The notes beneath the pieces are model-generated. The model searched no databases and was not told the DNA's origin. It saw nothing but the letters and a program-made list of their open reading frames with translations. From Marinobacter flavimaris (GTDB lineage Bacteria; Pseudomonadota; Gammaproteobacteria; Pseudomonadales; Oleiphilaceae): a stretch of 64,000 nucleotides of DNA. Location: positions 124,001 to 188,000 of the forward strand of contig NZ_PSSW01000002.1 in the NCBI RefSeq assembly GCF_002933295.1. Direction: 5' to 3'. Position 1 is the first letter of the stretch, and the number at the start of each line of letters is the position of its first letter. Positions 1 through 9,218 of the stretch are shown in pieces. The position numbers were made by a program, and so were the translations under genes.

Positions 1-876
1 GGCCTGGAAATTGATGAAGGCCTCGGCTTCCTTCCTCTCGGTAACGTCACGAGCGGTCCCATAATAGGTGGCGCCGTTGCCACTGCCGCCTCCTTGCGTG
101 TTACCGGAGTGCGGCCAGGTTTGCGGATCGATGGGAAAAGCGGTTATCTCGAAATGACGGGTTGCTCGCCGGCTGCCACGGGTTTTAAGGCGGACTTCCA
201 GGGTTCGAGGGTTATCTGCAGTGATGTTTGGTCCCTTCAGGGCCAGTGTCCCGCGGGTCACGTCCCGGTCGTCGAGAATGTGGCGGAAATGCTGGCCGCA
301 AAGTTCCGCTGGCTTATATCCGAGCAGGCTTTCTACCTTGCTGTTCACGAAGCAAAAGTGACCGTCCTGATCAAGCATGAACACGATGTCAGGAGAGCTG
401 TTAACGATGTAACGATGCAGCGCCTCGGATTTCTCCAGCCGCATCTGGATATGCTCGTGGGCTTCGAGGAGTGACTTTTTTCCGATCACGCTCTCAACGG
501 TGGCCAGCAGTTCCTCAGGATCAAAGGGTTTACGGATGTAGTCCAGGGCGCCCCGCCGCAGTGCTCGGCTCACAGCACTGAACGAACTTTCGCCGCTGAC
601 CACGATCACGCCGCAATCCGGCTGTCCGATGGCAAGGTGTGCCATAACGTCGAAACCTGTGACCTCGGGCATCCGGAGATCCAGCAAGGCCAGGTCGAAG
701 GTTTGCTGGTCGATCAGCTCGCAGGCTTTTCGGCCCCCGTGAGCTTCCGCAACGTCATAACCCCGGCTACGCAGCAGCGAAGCCAGTGTATTGAGCAGGC
801 GGGGTTCGTCATCTGCTACCAGTATCCGTGCCGTTAACCCGTGACTGAAAGGCTGATCAGTATGTTCAGGTGCCAT
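1..876 (-). CDS. REC-PAS response regulator, C-terminal part beyond window
   Basis: The reading frame is open from an ATG at 876 to the left edge (292 codons), so the C-terminus is missing. Residues 17-130 form a receiver domain: acidic pair D22-D23, phospho-acceptor D66 in LLDLRMP, S94, and K116 in RKPF. A PAS domain follows (about residues 155-275), ending in the usual linker RDVTERKEAEAF. That linker often leads into a second PAS, GGDEF or kinase domain, so an output domain probably lies outside the window (inference). The gene starts 24 bp after the stop of the HDOD sensor kinase on the same strand, so the two are likely co-transcribed and may be a cognate pair. The start has only a weak ribosome site. 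No DNA-binding domain is visible in the part present. Confidence 0.85.
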   Translation of the reverse strand, partial: MAPEHTDQPFSHGLTARILVADDEPRLLNTLASLLRSRGYDVAEAHGGRKACELIDQQTFDLALLDLRMPEVTGFDVMAHLAIGQPDCGVIVVSGESSFSAVSRALRRGALDYIRKPFDPEELLATVESVIGKKSLLEAHEHIQMRLEKSEALHRYIVNSSPDIVFMLDQDGHFCFVNSKVESLLGYKPAELCGQHFRHILDDRDVTRGTLALKGPNITADNPRTLEVRLKTRGSRRATRHFEITAFPIDPQTWPHSGNTQGGGSGNGATYYGTARDVTERKEAEAFINFQA

Positions 877-900
877 CGGTCTGTGTCCGTTGTTTCTGCG

Positions 901-2937
901 TCAGTCGGTCTCATTCTTTTTGTGGCTGGCCGCTGGAAGCAGAATCCTGAAGGTGGTCCCTTCCTGCCCCGTGCGACAAGCAATGATGCCCTCCATGTCA
1001 TCAACGAGCTGTTTCACAATGCTCAGGCCCAAACCGCTGTGGCCCTCTCCCTTTGTGGTTTTCACCGGTGAAAACAGGGCGTCCCTGACCTCACCGGGTA
1101 TTCCTCTGCCTGTGTCCGAGATTTCCAGCTCAACCCAGGTTCGGTGGTTCTGCCACACTGGCGAAGACGTCCGTATTTCAACCGTGCCGCCATCATCCGC
1201 CAGGCTTTCCGCCGCATTTCGAACCAGATTGATCACAATCTGCCGAATCCTCGTGGGGCCAGCCGCAACCCGCGTTGGCTCGCTGCAAAGCGATAACCGA
1301 AGGCTGCGGCTATCTGAGCTGAACAGACTATCTTCAAGGATACGAGCCAGACTTTCCAGTTCGGCATTGAGCTCAACCCCGTCATCGCCCTGATCCACGG
1401 AGTCAGTATGGCTCATTTGCAGTAAAAGATTGCCCGCCCGATCCAGCTCATCCCGGATTACGTCCAGCTCCTGCTGGACACCAGCATCTTCAAGCCTGCC
1501 TCGCAGCTGGTAAATATACTGTCGGATTATGGTCAGTGGGTTGCTGACTTCGTGAACCTGTTTACGCAGCCGGTCGCGGGCGATCTCCTGATCCAGGCCC
1601 TCTGTACTGGCTTCGGCATCGGTTTGGGCCGGCACCCGGTCTGCCAGTACCGATGCCAACTGAGCCGTGAAGATATCGGCCAGTTCCAGGGTTGTTGGCA
1701 GATGCTCGTTGTCTGTGCCCAGGGCGAAGACACCAGGGCAGTCCCCGCCATTGTTAACCGGTACGGCAAGTATGGAGGGCGTATGGAGCAGTGACAGCAA
1801 CTGTCGGTCGAGTACTGTTGGGGATCGATCACCAAGGCTGACTGGCAGGCCAGAAATAAAGGCTTCCGTAAGGACGCTGCCGCCGGGCTTGGCGGTGACC
1901 GCCAGGTCAGGGATGTCGCCAATGGTCCCGGACAGGAGCACAAGGTTTTCGCCTGTGTGCCCAAAGCACAGCGCCGGCAGGCCGGTGATCAGCGTTAGAC
2001 TGTTGACCGTCTCGGCGAGAATGTCCTCGGTTTCTCCGGTCAGATCGGCAAGGTTGATCGCCTGGTTCGCCATGGCCTGGCGCAGAATTGTCTGTTTCAG
2101 CTGTCGAGAGGCGCTCTCGCCGCAATAATTTTCGTCCAGAGGAATCCCCAGCGATGCAGCCATACCCGAGACTTCGTGGCCGATGCGGCGATTTATCTCC
2201 CGGGTCAGTTCCTCGTTCAGCCCGAATACCGTGCCTGCCGCTGCAATGCCGGCGGCATCGGAGAGTGCCAGTCGGGTGGCCAGGCTGATCAGCTTCACCA
2301 GATGTCCGGCATCCCGTAGCTCCGAGGATAGTGCCTGCTGGTAGCGCATGGCATCGGCGGCCATTGGCCCCAGCCCCCAGGAGGCAACGAGTTCCGCTGC
2401 GATGTCGGACTGATGATCAAGATAGTGTTGCTTCGCCTCGGTGGCTGGCGTTTTAATAGCGATCAGCTCGCCAATGTTGTGAAGCATGCCCAACATGAAG
2501 GCTTCGTCAGGCTCCGGATAACGGGTCAGCGTTGCCAGGGCCCGGGCGGTCAACGCGGTGGTCAGCGAGTGTCGCCAGAAATCTCTGAGTTGTTGCCATT
2601 CGTCACCGCCCAGCTCGAATAGCAGTTGGCGCAGGGCTGCGGTCAGGACCAGCGTGTGAAAACGTCGGGTGCCAAGTCTCAGGAGTGCCTGGTCGACGGA
2701 GCGGATCGGAGTAGAAGGGCCATAAAGTGCGGAATTGGCCAGCGCAAGAATACGAGCTACCAGCGCGGTATCAGCAGAGACAATTTCGCTGATTTTTCTG
2801 TAGCTCTCGTCCTGATGACAAGCATCGAGCGCCCGCAAGGTAACTTCCGGGAGACTCGGTAGCTGTAAATCAGGCGCAATGTGCATGGGCTTACCTGCCG
2901 TGCTGCGAAACAAGTCAGTAACTGACGGAGCGTTCAT
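901..2937 (-). CDS. HDOD-domain sensor histidine kinase
   Basis: 678 residues. Residues about 25-240 are an HDOD domain (starts LPSLPEV; HD-like site at MLGMLHNIGE). About 285-440 is a GAF-like sensory region. The C-terminus is a histidine kinase core: H-box HEVSNPLT with predicted phospho-histidine H462, N-box with N574 in LVRNAAE, G1 box DTGRGIP, and G2 box GHSGLGLSIV. No membrane segment is seen, so it is a cytoplasmic kinase. HDOD fused to HisKA/HATPase is uncommon; HDOD proteins usually act in signalling or motility control. It lies just upstream of the REC-PAS protein, its likely partner. The 5' leader holds an 8-bp inverted repeat directly before the ATG and no clear Shine-Dalgarno. 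Confidence 0.88.
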   Translation of the reverse strand: MNAPSVTDLFRSTAGKPMHIAPDLQLPSLPEVTLRALDACHQDESYRKISEIVSADTALVARILALANSALYGPSTPIRSVDQALLRLGTRRFHTLVLTAALRQLLFELGGDEWQQLRDFWRHSLTTALTARALATLTRYPEPDEAFMLGMLHNIGELIAIKTPATEAKQHYLDHQSDIAAELVASWGLGPMAADAMRYQQALSSELRDAGHLVKLISLATRLALSDAAGIAAAGTVFGLNEELTREINRRIGHEVSGMAASLGIPLDENYCGESASRQLKQTILRQAMANQAINLADLTGETEDILAETVNSLTLITGLPALCFGHTGENLVLLSGTIGDIPDLAVTAKPGGSVLTEAFISGLPVSLGDRSPTVLDRQLLSLLHTPSILAVPVNNGGDCPGVFALGTDNEHLPTTLELADIFTAQLASVLADRVPAQTDAEASTEGLDQEIARDRLRKQVHEVSNPLTIIRQYIYQLRGRLEDAGVQQELDVIRDELDRAGNLLLQMSHTDSVDQGDDGVELNAELESLARILEDSLFSSDSRSLRLSLCSEPTRVAAGPTRIRQIVINLVRNAAESLADDGGTVEIRTSSPVWQNHRTWVELEISDTGRGIPGEVRDALFSPVKTTKGEGHSGLGLSIVKQLVDDMEGIIACRTGQEGTTFRILLPAASHKKNETD

Positions 2938-2939
2938 TC

Positions 2940-2968
2940 TTATTGTCCGAAAAGAGCTTAGACAATAA
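2940..2968 (-). promoter_or_regulatory. Inverted repeat in the HDOD-kinase leader
   Basis: TTATTGTC (2940-2947) and GACAATAA (2961-2968) are perfect 8-bp inverted repeats separated by 13 nt. The repeat sits 2 nt upstream of the minus-strand ATG at 2937, where a ribosome site would be expected. It could be an operator or an RNA hairpin limiting translation; the sequence does not decide between them. Confidence 0.4.
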
Positions 2969-3084
2969 TCCGTCGTTATTAAATACTTATTGCTCTTTTT
3001 TTAAGCAATATATTATCTGATTCGTGATATGTGTAGAATTTTTACAGGTTAAAATACAGAAAACCGAAAAATCAGGGACCTAGA

Positions 3085-4422
3085 TTGCCGGTGATGAACG
3101 CCAGAGAACCTGTTAAGCACAATCCGAACCAACCTCGCACCATCGCCATAACGGGTGGCAAGGGTGGGGTGGGCAAGACCTCGGTCGCCCTGAATCTTGC
3201 GCTCACCCTCGCAAGGCAGGATAACCGCGTTCTGTTGCTGGATGGCGACACCGATCTGGCCAACGTCAGCATCATGGTTGGCCTTTATCCGAGAAAAACC
3301 CTTGCCAATGTGATGGCCGGAGAGTGCCGTCTTGAGGATATCATCCTGGAGACCGACTACGGCCTGCATATTGTTCCGGGGGCCTCCGGCGTGCAGGAAT
3401 GCATGGATATGGGGCCAACGGAGAGCCTTCGCATACTCCGGGCACTGTATAACCTGGAAAACCGCTACGATTACGTCATTACCGACACGGCTGCCGGGCT
3501 GCAGGCTGCCGGGCTGCATATGATTGCCGCGACAGAGCTGGCCTGCATGGTCGTGACCCCGGACCCCGCGTCCCTGACCGACGCCTTTTCCCTGATCAAG
3601 GTTCTCCGGCGCAGGGGCTATAACCGGATTCCGAGCATTCTGGTGAATATGGCCCAGGGCGCCAGTCAGGCACGGTCCGTGTTCCAGCGCCTGGACGCCG
3701 CTGCCCAGCGCCACCTGGGAATCTCGCTCCACTATATGGGTGGGATCTGGCGGGACGAGACCCTTCGGCAGTCGGTTCTCAACCAGAAGCCGGTCGCGCT
3801 TCTGCCTGTTTCAGACCCTTCCTGCCGCCAGTTTCATACCCTCGCGGATATGCTTGATGTGCGGCTGTCCCAGTTGCCGAGACGAAAGGCTGGCATTGCA
3901 GCCTACTGGCATAAGGTGTCCAAACGAGGATCCGAGAGCCCGCTCAAAACAGTGACCAAGCCGGAGCCCGAAACCGAGAGTGAGGCTCATACCCTGAAAG
4001 ATCGGTGCCTGCAGGCCGTGGGCGAGATTGAGTCTGTTTTCAATGCAGGGCCGATCGATCCTATGCTGCGTTATGAAGCATTTACCCGTCTTTTTGCACT
4101 GCTGGGGAGCACGCTGGACAGTGATGCCGTCGAGATTGTGCAAACCGGCCTCGGGTCGTTCCAGTGGGAGAGTCTCAGCCCCGAGCGAAAGAATCACCTG
4201 GCCATTCATCTTCGCGAGCTGGCGGACCAGATTTCACCCCTCGAACGTAAAGCGGAGCCTGCCGAGCCGCCTCAATCCCTACTCCGCGAGCCGTTTTACG
4301 ATCGCATCAGCTTTGGTGAACAGGATCGCCTGGTGCGTGTGCTGAAGGAGCAGCCTGCAGATATCTCGCTGGATCAGCTTCTGCGATCTCTCTCCGGCAA
4401 TGACCAGGGCGGCTCCCGATAG
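3085..4422 (+). CDS. FlhG/MinD-like ParA-family ATPase with long C-terminal extension
   Basis: 445 residues if started at TTG 3085 (AGGGA six bases upstream); GTG 3091 and ATG 3094 are alternatives. The N-terminal 280 residues are a deviant Walker ATPase: GGKGGVGKTS (24-33, signature K26 and K31), switch LLLDGDTDLANV, and DTAAG of the Walker B region. This resembles FlhG/MinD ATPases, which position flagella or division proteins. It lacks an evident N-terminal DQAxxLR activation helix as in FlhG, and no flhF, fliA or min gene is nearby. A C-terminal extension of about 150 residues is not seen in ordinary FlhG, and I do not recognise a domain in it. No amphipathic MinD-type terminal helix is obvious. 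Divergent from the HDOD kinase. Cellular role unknown. Confidence 0.8.
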   Translation: MPVMNAREPVKHNPNQPRTIAITGGKGGVGKTSVALNLALTLARQDNRVLLLDGDTDLANVSIMVGLYPRKTLANVMAGECRLEDIILETDYGLHIVPGASGVQECMDMGPTESLRILRALYNLENRYDYVITDTAAGLQAAGLHMIAATELACMVVTPDPASLTDAFSLIKVLRRRGYNRIPSILVNMAQGASQARSVFQRLDAAAQRHLGISLHYMGGIWRDETLRQSVLNQKPVALLPVSDPSCRQFHTLADMLDVRLSQLPRRKAGIAAYWHKVSKRGSESPLKTVTKPEPETESEAHTLKDRCLQAVGEIESVFNAGPIDPMLRYEAFTRLFALLGSTLDSDAVEIVQTGLGSFQWESLSPERKNHLAIHLRELADQISPLERKAEPAEPPQSLLREPFYDRISFGEQDRLVRVLKEQPADISLDQLLRSLSGNDQGGSR

Positions 4423-4641
4423 GCAGAAATACCCACCCTTTTTTCCGTCATTTTTTTTACGTTTTTTGTAGCGTAACTTTGCTGTGTGTCACCGCTCTGT
4501 CACCGAAGTTGTGCAAGGATTGAGCATAAATCTGAATCGTGGCCCGCAATATGCAACACATCTGTCGAATCTGATTCGCAAACTTTCCTCTGGTTGGCGG
4601 GTGTGCGGCGACAACGAATTGAAATGAGAAGGAGTTCTCCC

Positions 4642-6177
4642 ATGGCAACACAGCAGCTGAATCCCGATGCATCATCAAAAGTACTTGAGCGGCTCCGGGG
4701 CAAGCACGTTCTGATTACCGGCACCACGGGCTTTCTCGGCAAGGTGGTTCTGGAAAAGCTCATTCGCGCCGTTCCGGACATAGGCGGCATTCATCTGCTG
4801 ATCCGTGGAAACAAACGTCACCCCGATGCGCGGGATCGTTTTTTTGAGGAGATCGCCACGTCGTCAGTCTTCGATCGTCTTCGCCAGGACGACAACGAGG
4901 CTTTCGAAACTTTTATTGAAGATCGTGTGCATTGCGTAACCGGGGAAGTGACCGAGCCTTTGTTTGGTCTGTCCGCTGACCGTTTCCGCAAGCTGGCTGG
5001 CGGCATCGATGTGGTTGTCAACTCCGCAGCCAGTGTGAACTTCCGGGAAGAGCTTGATAAAGCGCTTGCCATCAATACCCGTTGCCTCGACAACGTGGCC
5101 GAGCTTGCGCGACAGAACAAGTCGCTGGCGGTGCTGCAGGTTTCCACCTGCTATGTAAACGGCATGAATTCCGGACAGATCACGGAGACCGTGATCAAGC
5201 CGGCAGGTGAGGCCATACCCCGGAGCACTGAAGGTTACTATGAGATCGAAGAACTTGTCCGGCTGCTGGAGGACAAGATAGCGGACGTGCGTTCCCGCTA
5301 CTCCGGCAAGGCACTGGAAAAGAAGCTGGTGGACCTTGGCATCCGTGAAGCCAACCATTATGGCTGGAGTGATACCTATACCTTTACCAAGTGGCTCGGT
5401 GAGCAACTCCTGCTCAAGGCCCTGTCCGGGCGGGCACTGACCATTGTGCGCCCATCCATTATTGAAAGTGCACTCGAGGAACCCGCGCCAGGCTGGATTG
5501 AAGGCGTGAAGGTGGCGGATGCCATTATCCTTGCGTATGCCCGCGAGAAGGTTACGCTCTTCCCTGGCAAACGCGCTGGGGTCATCGATGTTATTCCCGT
5601 GGATCTGGTGGCCAATGCCATCATCCTGGCGGCGGCTGAAGCCGTTGCTGATTCGCCACGTCACCGGATTTACCAGTGTTGCAGTGGCAGCTCCAACCCG
5701 GTTTCCCTTGGGCAGTTTATTGACCACCTCATGGCGGAATCCAAAGCCAACTTCGCCGAATACGATCAGCTGTTCTACCGACAGCCGACCAAACCCTTCA
5801 TTGCAGTCAACCGCCGGCTGTTCGATGCCGTTGTGGGCGGGGTGCGCATTCCACTGAGCATTACCGGGAAGGTTTTGCGCATGCTGGGCCAGAATCGCGA
5901 GTTGAAAGTGCTCCGGAATCTGGACACGACACGCTCGCTGGCGACCATTTTCGGTTTCTACACCGCGCCAGACTATATCTTCCGGAATGATGATCTGCTG
6001 GCCCTGGCATCGAGGATGGGTGAGCTGGACAAGGTGCTGTTCCCGGTAGATGCCCGCCAGATTGACTGGTCGGTCTATCTGCGCAAGATCCACCTGGCAG
6101 GCCTGAACCGATACGCCCTCAAGGAGCGCAAGGTATACAGCTTGCGCTCTGCCAAGGCCCGAAAAAAGGCAGCGTGA
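4642..6177 (+). CDS. Fatty acyl-CoA reductase (alcohol-forming)
   Basis: 511 residues from ATG 4642, preceded by AAGGAG seven bases upstream. The frame is open from 4486, but that longer start lacks family similarity. The N-terminal Rossmann motif TGTTGFLGK (26-34) binds NADPH; an SDR-type Y-x3-K pair lies in YTFTKW; the C-terminal part is the FAR_C/sterile domain. From family knowledge this enzyme reduces fatty acyl-CoA to fatty alcohol in two NADPH-dependent steps, supplying alcohol for wax-ester storage in Marinobacter. The sequence resembles the shorter (about 512-residue) of the two known Marinobacter reductases rather than the 660-residue form. No wax-ester synthase lies beside it. It is followed by its own strong terminator, so it is probably monocistronic. 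Confidence 0.95.
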   Translation: MATQQLNPDASSKVLERLRGKHVLITGTTGFLGKVVLEKLIRAVPDIGGIHLLIRGNKRHPDARDRFFEEIATSSVFDRLRQDDNEAFETFIEDRVHCVTGEVTEPLFGLSADRFRKLAGGIDVVVNSAASVNFREELDKALAINTRCLDNVAELARQNKSLAVLQVSTCYVNGMNSGQITETVIKPAGEAIPRSTEGYYEIEELVRLLEDKIADVRSRYSGKALEKKLVDLGIREANHYGWSDTYTFTKWLGEQLLLKALSGRALTIVRPSIIESALEEPAPGWIEGVKVADAIILAYAREKVTLFPGKRAGVIDVIPVDLVANAIILAAAEAVADSPRHRIYQCCSGSSNPVSLGQFIDHLMAESKANFAEYDQLFYRQPTKPFIAVNRRLFDAVVGGVRIPLSITGKVLRMLGQNRELKVLRNLDTTRSLATIFGFYTAPDYIFRNDDLLALASRMGELDKVLFPVDARQIDWSVYLRKIHLAGLNRYALKERKVYSLRSAKARKKAA

Positions 6178-6184
6178 ACCCAGG

Positions 6185-6212
6185 AGCCCGGTCGCAACGA
6201 CCGGGCTTTTTT
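6185..6212 (+). terminator. Rho-independent terminator after the acyl-CoA reductase
   Basis: A perfect 10-bp stem, AGCCCGGTCG (6185-6194) with CGACCGGGCT (6198-6207), has a 3-nt loop and runs into six T residues. It begins 7 bases after the reductase stop codon. Confidence 0.93.
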
Positions 6213-6483
6213 ATGCGTGGTCGTTTCCTTCCCGGGTTTGCCATCGGCTCCAATCCAACTATCCTTTAAAAAGCTTCTCGTTCGGCGCAATTTACCGTTG
6301 TTTTCTTGCGGGTTACCGACCTTTTTGGGCTAAAAGTTCAGGCGGATTAGGACGTTAGTCTAATTCATTGTGTAGTGGCTAGCATGGTGAACTACCACTA
6401 TCCGTCTAAAGGGCCGGAGAGGCCTCAACGTCTGAATTCCAAAACCGACAATGACAACAGACTCTGACTAAAGGGGGAGCACA
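6213..6483 (+). promoter_or_regulatory. acs upstream region with two inverted repeats
   Basis: No gene is seen in this 271-bp stretch. It holds two candidate operators: ATTAG/CTAAT half-sites at 6346-6350 and 6360-6364, and TAGTGG/CCACTA at 6373-6378 and 6395-6400. Both lie 84-138 bp before the acs start. A strong ribosome site, GGGGGAG, precedes the ATG. In related bacteria acs is activated by the CrbS/CrbR (MxtR/ErdR) two-component system. These repeats are candidate binding sites by position only; I do not know the CrbR motif well enough to match it. Confidence 0.45.
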
Positions 6484-8433
6484 ATGACTGGTAAACAGGT
6501 ATATCCGGTAAGCCCGGAAGTGGCCAAACAGGCCCTTCTGAACCGGGAACAGTATGAAGAAATGTATCGTCAGTCAGTTGAAGACCCGGATACCTTCTGG
6601 GGTGAGCACGGCAAGCGCCTTGAGTGGATCAAGCCTTACACCAAGGTGAAAAACACGACCTACGATTACAACAATCTGTCCATCAAATGGTTCGAAGATG
6701 GCCAGTTGAATGCCTCAGCCAACTGCCTGGACCGTCATCTGGAAAAGCGCGGCGACCAGACAGCCATCATCTTTGAAGGCGATGATCCCGCCGATTCACG
6801 CAACGTGACCTATCGCGAACTGCACGAAGAAACCAGCAAGTTCGCCAACGTCCTTAAAGGTCTGGGCGTGAAGAAGGGTGATGTTGTTACCATTTACATG
6901 CCGATGATTGTTGAGACAGCCGTCGCCATGCTGGCCTGCGCACGTATCGGCGCGATTCACTCCGTGGTGTTCGGCGGATTTTCTCCGGAAGCGCTTGGTG
7001 CCCGGATTGTGAACGGCAAATCCCGCTTCGTAGTCACCGCTGACGAAGGCGTTCGTGGCGGCCGCAAGATTCCGCTGAAGAAGAACGTGGATGCGGCCCT
7101 GAAGAATGAAGATGCCGCCAATGTCGAGAAGGTGGTGGTTGTTACCCGGACCGGCAATTCTGAAGTGCCCTGGAATGACGCCCGCGACGAGCGTTACGAA
7201 GACCTGATGAAGTCCGCCTCTGCCGACTGTCAGCCAGAGCCGATGAACGCCGAAGATCCGCTGTTCATGCTGTATACCTCGGGTTCCACTGGTGCACCCA
7301 AGGGCGTTCTGCATACCACCGGTGGCTACATGGTCTATGCCTCCATGACCCACGAGTACGTGTTCGATTATCATGAAGGCGACGTGTACTGGTGTACTGC
7401 CGATTTCGGCTGGGTCACAGGTCACAGCTATATCCTGTACGGCCCGCTGGCTAACGGTGCCATCACCGTTCTGTTCGAGGGTGTGCCCAACTATCCGGAC
7501 AGCTCTCGTATGGGGCAGGTTGTCGACAAGCACAAGGTCAACATCCTGTACACCGCTCCGACCGCAATTCGCGCCCTGATGGCGGAAGGCGAGTCCTGCA
7601 TGAACGGCACTACCCGTGAAAGCCTGAAACTGCTGGGCTCCGTGGGCGAGCCGATCAACCCCGAAGCCTGGGAGTGGTACCACCGGGTTATCGGTAACAG
7701 CAAGTGCCCCATCGTGGATACCTGGTGGCAGACTGAAACCGGTGGCATCCTGATTTCCCCGCTGCCGGGCGCGATTGATCTGAAACCCGGCTCAGCCACG
7801 GTACCGTTCTTCGGTGTTCAGCCGGCACTGGTAGACAATGACGGCAACATCCTTGAGGGCAAGACCGAGGGTAACCTCGTCATCCTGGACAGCTGGCCGG
7901 GCCAGATGCGGACGATCTATGGGGATCACGAGCGTTTCGCTCAGACCTATTTCAGCACTTACAAGGGCATGTACTTTACCGGTGACGGCGCCCGTCGCGA
8001 TGAAGACGGCTACTACTGGATCACAGGTCGTGTCGACGATGTTCTGAACGTGTCAGGTCACCGTCTGGGTACCGCCGAAGTCGAAAGCGCCCTGGTTTCC
8101 CACGAGAAGGTCGCAGAAGCTGCCGTTGTTGGCTATCCGCATGACATCAAGGGTCAGGGCATCTATGTCTATGTAACCCTGGTACATGGACAGGAACCTT
8201 CTGACGAGCTGAAGAAAGAGCTTGTCCAGTGGGTGCGCAAGGAGATTGGCCCCATCGCCTCTCCAGATGTGATCCAATGGGCACCTGGACTGCCTAAAAC
8301 GCGTTCTGGCAAGATTATGCGGCGTATTTTGCGTAAGATTGCCGCTAACGAGCACGACCAGTTGGGTGATACCTCTACGCTGGCAGATCCGGGTGTAGTC
8401 GATGACCTGATCAGCGGTCGTGCGAACCAGTAA
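6484..8433 (+). CDS. acs: Acetyl-CoA synthetase (AMP-forming)
   Basis: 649 residues, full family length. It converts acetate, ATP and CoA to acetyl-CoA, AMP and pyrophosphate through acetyl-AMP in the cytoplasm. Visible motifs are the adenylate loop [11 protein letters not shown], the acetyl-pocket signature [10 protein letters not shown], the hinge region [13 protein letters not shown], and the C-terminal [10 protein letters not shown] with the catalytic lysine near K610. That lysine is known to be acetylated for control in other bacteria. Acs lets the cell recover overflow acetate and channel beta-oxidation or ethanol-derived acetate. It lies 44 bp upstream of a LuxR-type response regulator of the kind known to control acs, so the two form a linked regulatory unit. 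Confidence 0.97.
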   Translation: MTGKQVYPVSPEVAKQALLNREQYEEMYRQSVEDPDTFWGEHGKRLEWIKPYTKVKNTTYDYNNLSIKWFEDGQLNASANCLDRHLEKRGDQTAIIFEGDDPADSRNVTYRELHEETSKFANVLKGLGVKKGDVVTIYMPMIVETAVAMLACARIGAIHSVVFGGFSPEALGARIVNGKSRFVVTADEGVRGGRKIPLKKNVDAALKNEDAANVEKVVVVTRTGNSEVPWNDARDERYEDLMKSASADCQPEPMNAEDPLFMLYTSGSTGAPKGVLHTTGGYMVYASMTHEYVFDYHEGDVYWCTADFGWVTGHSYILYGPLANGAITVLFEGVPNYPDSSRMGQVVDKHKVNILYTAPTAIRALMAEGESCMNGTTRESLKLLGSVGEPINPEAWEWYHRVIGNSKCPIVDTWWQTETGGILISPLPGAIDLKPGSATVPFFGVQPALVDNDGNILEGKTEGNLVILDSWPGQMRTIYGDHERFAQTYFSTYKGMYFTGDGARRDEDGYYWITGRVDDVLNVSGHRLGTAEVESALVSHEKVAEAAVVGYPHDIKGQGIYVYVTLVHGQEPSDELKKELVQWVRKEIGPIASPDVIQWAPGLPKTRSGKIMRRILRKIAANEHDQLGDTSTLADPGVVDDLISGRANQ

Positions 8434-8477
8434 CGCCTGTGTGTTACCAGGCCATGTACCTGTAAGGAATCTGTTGA

Positions 8478-9143
8478 ATGGCACAAACAATTATCGTCGC
8501 TGATGATCACCCGCTGTTTCGCGCAGCATTGAAGCAGGCGGTCAGTCAGGCGGTGCCCGATGCCGAGACGGTGGAAGTCGACAGCATCAAGGCACTGCAG
8601 GCGGCGGTAGATTCGCACCCGGATGCGGATCTGGTTCTGCTGGATCTCAATATGCCGGGTGCCCACGGCTTCTCGGGGCTCGTCTTCATGCGAGGCCAGT
8701 ACCCGGGGCTGCCGGTGGTGGTTGTGTCAGGATCCGAGGAATTGCAGGTAATGCGTCGCTCGATTGACTACGGTGCTTCCGGTTTCATACCGAAGTCGGC
8801 GCCGCTGCCAACCATTACCGAGGCGATTCAGGCGGTTCTGGAAGGCGACGTCTGGTTGCCGCAGGGAGTGGCCGACAAGATCGAGCGAATGCATTCAGAT
8901 GCCACCGACTTTTCCGAGAAGCTGGCATCGCTGACGCCTCAACAGTTCCGGGTGCTGGGTATGCTGGCCGAGGGGCTTCTGAACAAACAGATCGCCTATG
9001 ATCTGGATGTGTCGGAAGCCACCATCAAGGCCCATATCACGGCGGTGTTCCGGAAGCTTGGGGTGCGGAACCGCACTCAGGCGGTGATTGCGATCCAGCA
9101 GATGGAGATTGATCCATCGGATCAGTCCTTGTCTGGTAGCTGA
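8478..9143 (+). CDS. crbR: LuxR/NarL-family response regulator (CrbR/ErdR-like)
   Basis: 221 residues. The receiver domain (1-120) shows acidic D9-D10, phospho-acceptor D near 56 in LLDLNMPG, S84-G85 and K in PKSA. The C-terminal LuxR helix-turn-helix (about 150-210) shows LTPQQFRVLGMLAEG and NKQIAYDLDVSEATIKAH. This architecture, together with its place directly after acs, matches CrbR (ErdR/AgmR), which activates acs and C2 metabolism in Pseudomonas and Vibrio. The partner kinase CrbS (a solute-symporter-fused kinase) is not in the window. A 12-bp-stem terminator follows. The symbol rests on context; other NarL regulators share the fold. Confidence 0.8.
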   Translation: MAQTIIVADDHPLFRAALKQAVSQAVPDAETVEVDSIKALQAAVDSHPDADLVLLDLNMPGAHGFSGLVFMRGQYPGLPVVVVSGSEELQVMRRSIDYGASGFIPKSAPLPTITEAIQAVLEGDVWLPQGVADKIERMHSDATDFSEKLASLTPQQFRVLGMLAEGLLNKQIAYDLDVSEATIKAHITAVFRKLGVRNRTQAVIAIQQMEIDPSDQSLSGS

Positions 9144-9165
9144 TTGGTTTTGATGGTTCGAATAT

Positions 9166-9193
9166 AAAACGGGAGCCTTTTGGCTCCCGTTTT
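9166..9193. terminator. Bidirectional terminator between crbR and the D-hydroxyacid dehydrogenase
   Basis: A perfect 12-bp stem (9166-9177 with 9182-9193) around a TTTT loop has A and T runs at the two ends. It sits between convergent stops at 9143 and 9219 and can serve both strands. Confidence 0.92.
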
Positions 9194-9218
9194 GTTTTTG
9201 GATGAGTGCCGGGCACGG

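Noticed and set aside
4864-6093. Open frame of 409 codons antisense to the acyl-CoA reductase
   Set aside because: It mirrors the sense gene in a high-GC region, has no recognisable domain and no ribosome site.
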